Positions 46,903 through 50,410 of a stretch of DNA of 50,410 nucleotides are shown piece by piece. The notes under the pieces are model-generated. The model saw only the letters and a program-made list of their open reading frames with translations. It had not been told where the DNA came from and searched no databases. Source of the DNA: Caldisericia bacterium (GTDB lineage Bacteria; Caldisericota; Caldisericia; UBA6126); the NCBI GenBank assembly GCA_028700655.1, contig JAQVSG010000006.1:1-50410 (forward strand), read 5' to 3'. Position numbers and translations under genes: made by a program. Numbering within the stretch: position 1 is the stretch's first letter; the number at the start of each line of letters is the position of its first letter.

Positions 46903-49900
46903 ATGAAAATAGTACGTTATGTCATGGCTTTTCTACTTTTGTTTACGATGATGCATGTGCCATTTGGTTCTTTATTGGCAGATGAAAATAATTATGCAAT
47001 GGTCTATTTTCAACATCCCCATGAAATTTCTTCGTACACACAACGAAATGTAGATATCGAAATGATATATGCAGATTCTATTTTATGTCAGTTAACTCCT
47101 TCACTGGAAGAATATCTGGACATCAATGAAGTTTTTTATAGACCATTGGGCGACCTTACAACTTTTCACTTTAATGAATTTATTTTCACCTCTAATTCCA
47201 AGAAAGACATTGTATATCCTTATCCTCTCTCAGAAGAGATTCGTACCATTTTACCTTCGATTCCCGCCATCCAGTTTGTTCAGTTTGTTGGCCCTCTAAA
47301 ACCCGAATGGAAGACTCTTTTGGAATCTTACAATATGGAACTGTATGGACAGCTGGATCACTATACCTATCTAACAAAAGCAAGGCAAATTGACATGCTG
47401 GCTCTAAAAAACTTATCCTTTATCCGTTCTGTTGGGATATTTCCACCTTCTCTTAAAATACCTTCTGGGGTAAAAAGTATGGATGACACGGAAGAGATTG
47501 ACATTGACCTTCATGTAACCAACGATTTTCAAATGGATCTCTTTCAGCAATCTTTCCATCACCCTTCTGAAAAAACTCTTTATAACTTTTTCTCACATAA
47601 GCACTATATACGATTGTTGGCCGTACCCGTTCGCAAACTCACACAATTATCTCACATGGAATCTGTTCTTTCTATGGAAATTTACACTCCTATGGAACCT
47701 ATGAATGCAGAAGCTGCAAAAGTAGTTGGTATTCGTGGAGATTTTGATGAAAACATTCTCACCGATGACATTCCCTCGGGGCTTCGCGGAGAAGGGGAAA
47801 TTGTAGGTGTCGCTGACACAGGTCTTTCAACAGGCAATCCTGCTACCATTCATCCAGCTTTTACAGCCCCTACTTTTAACGACAAGGTAGTCGGAACCTT
47901 TCCTATAGGATTATGGGGAGACTATCATGGCCATGGTACTCATGTTTCTGGTACTGTTCTTGGAACAGGCGTGGGTCACTCAAGTGGTACCCTTCGTTTC
48001 CGTGGTATGGCACCCGATGCAAAACTCGTTATACAAAACTTTTTAGGGAATCAACCGATGTATCAGCCCATTCCTACTATTTTCCAAGAATCCTACAATG
48101 CCGGGTCTCGCGTCCACAACAATAGCTGGGGTTCTCCAGACTTTTACGGAACCTATGATACCAGGGCTGTCGAATGTGATGAATGGGTGTGGAATCACAA
48201 GGACATGTCCATCATCAAATCGGCTGGCAATGATCGAGACGATTGGTTTGTTTATTTTAGCGACCCCTTTCACCGCAGCTTAGGTGGAATTTCGGCAGCT
48301 AAAAATTTGATTGTTTTAGGTGCTAGTCAAAACGATTACCCTAGCGATCCTTATCCTTGTTATTACCAACGAATGGCTAATTTCTCCAGTATTGGGCCTA
48401 CCCATGACAATCGTATCAAGCCTGATGTTGTAGCACCTGGTATGTGGCTAGTTTCTACCAAAATCAACAGTGGCTATACCGATGACGACCCGAATTACTA
48501 CGTATGGGGAGGAACCAGCATGTCTGCACCTGTAACCACAGGAACCATGACACTATTTAGAGAGTATTATCGAAAAGTTAAAAACATCCCCCCTCAAGAT
48601 ATCTATACCTCGCTTCTAAAGGCCACTTTGATTAACGGATGCGTTACAGAAGGTTTACGGGATCATAGTAATTACACATCCTACTGGCCGGATTCCAACG
48701 ATTTGTTATCTGTCCCAAGCCCCATATGTGGCTGGGGTCGTGTTAATGCCAAGAACTCTTTGTACCCTGATACGGGTACTTGGTTTTCCTATCAAAACAA
48801 TAATGGGTTACTACCCAGTCAAGATGATATTTACTATGTAGAAGTCACCGATTCTTCCACTCCCCTAAAAGTTACATTGGCCTGGACAGACTATCCTGGA
48901 ACTCCCAAATTATCTTCTTCTACCGAACCCGATTTGGTCAATGATTTAAACCTAATGGTATATTCTTATGATGAAGAAGTGCGATATCGTGGGAATCAAC
49001 TGTATAGTTATCATCATAACGACTTTGACCCCGGGCAACCCTTTGAATCGATTCCTCATTGCCTTGCCTACGATACCGTCAACAACGTTGAAGTAGTAAA
49101 TTTACCGGTTCCTCGCACAGGCGTATACCAAATTGTTGTACGTTCCAATGGGAACAATCCATACCCACAAAGCTACTCTCTTGTCACTTCTGGCGACATG
49201 ATTCAAACCACCCAACCCTTGCCACAACCTCCCACCGCTCCCGTTTATTTGCAAGGAACTACCCACTGCGATGGCAATACTCTTACATGGGAGCCATCTA
49301 CTATTACCACCAATCCCATATCCCACTATACAATATCTAGAGCCACCGTTTTTGGTGGACCTGCTCAAGTGATCGCTATGGTTGACAAAACTATCACCGA
49401 GTATAGCGATTTTGATGCGCTTTATGACACACAGTATTATTATTATGTGCAAGCCGTAGATACCGAGGGATACGCCTCGAACCCAACAAACGTGGTGGTC
49501 TGCGGAGAAGCGACTCCTCCTTCGTCTTCGTTTATTTGGACAGTACCAGCTGCGAATCATGTCGTAATGCATTGGTCTCCTGCAAGAGAAAATACGTGCC
49601 CTGTTGTATCGTACCGCGTTTACAGAAGTTGTACTGTTTTGCCAGGGCTCACTCCTGTTGCTACTACTACTGCCAACACCCGTACTTGGGCGGATATGAA
49701 CGTCGAACCAGGCGAGACGTATTGCTACTATGTACAAGCTATTGACTCCAAAGGAAAAGCATCCGCTCCCTCCAACATTGCCACAGCTCTCATCCCCATT
49801 CCTGAAAATGAAGTGTTTATTAGTACGCAGCTAAACAAGAAATCCTATAGCAAAAACGACACCATCATCATGAAAACAACCTTATCCAACCGTGGACAAG

Positions 49901-50410
49901 TTGATTGTACTGACCAAAAACTTGTTTTATCTCTTCCTCAGGGGATAGTCTATGCTTCTAACGACCGTTTTCAAGCACGCACTGCGGCCAATGGCGACGT
50001 AACCTTTGATATTGGACTACTAGAAAAAAATTCTTCAATCACTTTTTCCATTCACCTTTTTGTACAAGAAAATGTATCTCGTGAACAATCCGTTACTGCA
50101 TTCCTCAATGCGTATTGTGGTACAAGATATCAAAACACTAGAGAATTTTCCATTCTACTTCGACCTGCTAAAAATCAGAACCAAGGACTTGATTCTTCCA
50201 TTCGATTGGGCGGTACAACGCAAAATCCAGAAACCGGTAGATCTACCATCTCAAAAGACCAACCCTTAGATCTTTTCCTAACCGTTCATGGGGGATCTGC
50301 CCCTTATCATGTCAGAATTAATTGGGGCGATGGTTCTTCTTTAGAAGATATCGTAAATGTGGATCATGGGGCAGAGTTAAAACGTTCCCATAACTTCGAA
50401 TCACGAGGGT
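46903..50410 (+). CDS. Large secreted subtilisin-like (S8) protease, 3' end missing
   Basis: The frame is open from the ATG at 46903 to the window end, at least 1169 residues. GGAGG lies before the ATG. After a signal peptide (cut near Ala26) comes a pro-region of about 250 residues with FVQFVGPLKPEWK, typical of Kp43-type subtilases. The catalytic domain has Asp305 (VGVADTG), His344 (HGHGTHVSG), oxyanion Asn443 (SAGND) and Ser539 (GGTSMSAP), so all key residues are present. A beta-sandwich (about 620-770) and two Fn3-like domains (about 776-965; YYYYVQAVD and YCYYVQAID) follow, then a CARDB/DUF11-like segment (about 966-1100), and a PKD-like domain (INWGDGSS) begins near 1126. It should be secreted and surface or matrix acting. 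Confidence 0.88.
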   Translation, partial: MKIVRYVMAFLLLFTMMHVPFGSLLADENNYAMVYFQHPHEISSYTQRNVDIEMIYADSILCQLTPSLEEYLDINEVFYRPLGDLTTFHFNEFIFTSNSKKDIVYPYPLSEEIRTILPSIPAIQFVQFVGPLKPEWKTLLESYNMELYGQLDHYTYLTKARQIDMLALKNLSFIRSVGIFPPSLKIPSGVKSMDDTEEIDIDLHVTNDFQMDLFQQSFHHPSEKTLYNFFSHKHYIRLLAVPVRKLTQLSHMESVLSMEIYTPMEPMNAEAAKVVGIRGDFDENILTDDIPSGLRGEGEIVGVADTGLSTGNPATIHPAFTAPTFNDKVVGTFPIGLWGDYHGHGTHVSGTVLGTGVGHSSGTLRFRGMAPDAKLVIQNFLGNQPMYQPIPTIFQESYNAGSRVHNNSWGSPDFYGTYDTRAVECDEWVWNHKDMSIIKSAGNDRDDWFVYFSDPFHRSLGGISAAKNLIVLGASQNDYPSDPYPCYYQRMANFSSIGPTHDNRIKPDVVAPGMWLVSTKINSGYTDDDPNYYVWGGTSMSAPVTTGTMTLFREYYRKVKNIPPQDIYTSLLKATLINGCVTEGLRDHSNYTSYWPDSNDLLSVPSPICGWGRVNAKNSLYPDTGTWFSYQNNNGLLPSQDDIYYVEVTDSSTPLKVTLAWTDYPGTPKLSSSTEPDLVNDLNLMVYSYDEEVRYRGNQLYSYHHNDFDPGQPFESIPHCLAYDTVNNVEVVNLPVPRTGVYQIVVRSNGNNPYPQSYSLVTSGDMIQTTQPLPQPPTAPVYLQGTTHCDGNTLTWEPSTITTNPISHYTISRATVFGGPAQVIAMVDKTITEYSDFDALYDTQYYYYVQAVDTEGYASNPTNVVVCGEATPPSSSFIWTVPAANHVVMHWSPARENTCPVVSYRVYRSCTVLPGLTPVATTTANTRTWADMNVEPGETYCYYVQAIDSKGKASAPSNIATALIPIPENEVFISTQLNKKSYSKNDTIIMKTTLSNRGQVDCTDQKLVLSLPQGIVYASNDRFQARTAANGDVTFDIGLLEKNSSITFSIHLFVQENVSREQSVTAFLNAYCGTRYQNTREFSILLRPAKNQNQGLDSSIRLGGTTQNPETGRSTISKDQPLDLFLTVHGGSAPYHVRINWGDGSSLEDIVNVDHGAELKRSHNFESRG

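Noticed and set aside
49102-49737. 211-residue ORF on the minus strand
   Set aside because: It is antisense to the Fn3 region of the subtilase, whose plus-strand frame has clear domain motifs; the ORF has no family features or ribosome site.

Overview
The window is AT-rich bacterial chromosome, densely coded on both strands, with no rRNA, tRNA, CRISPR array, insertion sequence or prophage that I can see. Core genes (gyrB-gyrA, groES-groEL, tyrS, glnA, rluD-like, lspA, lgt) sit among many exported and membrane-anchored proteins. Gly-rich Shine-Dalgarno sites, lipoprotein signals, a Bacillus-type glnA, GerMN and GerW/YtfJ domains and 'stalk' (copper-amine-oxidase-N-like) domains suggest a Gram-positive-like or deep-branching anaerobe-type lineage (Bacillota, Caldisericota, Atribacterota and similar are all possible). 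I cannot fix the phylum from sequence alone.

Layout. 1-432: tail of a P-type cation ATPase. 552-3095: a divergent pair, a DUF4917-like protein and a baeRF-type (bacterial eRF1-like) protein. 3156-7219: two exported propeller-type proteins on the minus strand. 7404-10618: a membrane-anchored periplasmic-binding protein overlapping a large sensor kinase that has no adjacent regulator. 10721-14170: a TMEM175-like channel, then an OmpR-type regulator and its kinase, with tandem 11-bp repeats before and after the regulator gene. 14399-15970: small membrane protein and tyrS (minus). 16135-19829: urocanase, an alpha-oxoamine synthase and lgt in one operon, ending in a terminator shared with convergent glnA. 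19878-22453: glnA and an RluD-like synthase (minus). 22582-31384: lspA, gyrB, gyrA, an odd NCS2-type permease, groES, groEL. 31496-32488: a lone tyrosine recombinase. 32535-41271: a tight run of GerMN lipoprotein, propeller-stalk protein, MBL hydrolase, Xaa-Pro peptidase, ABC exporter and a BNR-type lipoprotein. 41364-46062: a second orphan kinase, a YibE/F protein, a GerW-like protein and another exported propeller. 46091-46735: unknown membrane protein (minus). 46903 to the end: a very large subtilisin-like protease, still open at the window edge.

How it fits together. Lgt and LspA would mature the several lipoproteins encoded here. At least five exported proteins look like beta-propellers, two of them carrying a C-terminal stalk domain, which points to a cell-surface investment. 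Three sensor kinases but only one response regulator lie in the window; the two orphan kinases resemble each other in the transmitter region. Promoters can be read before many genes, with -10 TATACT recurring, and they settle several start codons. The most interesting items are the tandem OmpR-like boxes, the LuxPQ-like orphan sensor pair, the paired palindromes before the minus-strand lipoprotein gene, the GlnR-like box in the glnA leader, the GyrB residue that matches a known quinolone-resistance substitution, and the permease lacking its expected substrate glutamate.
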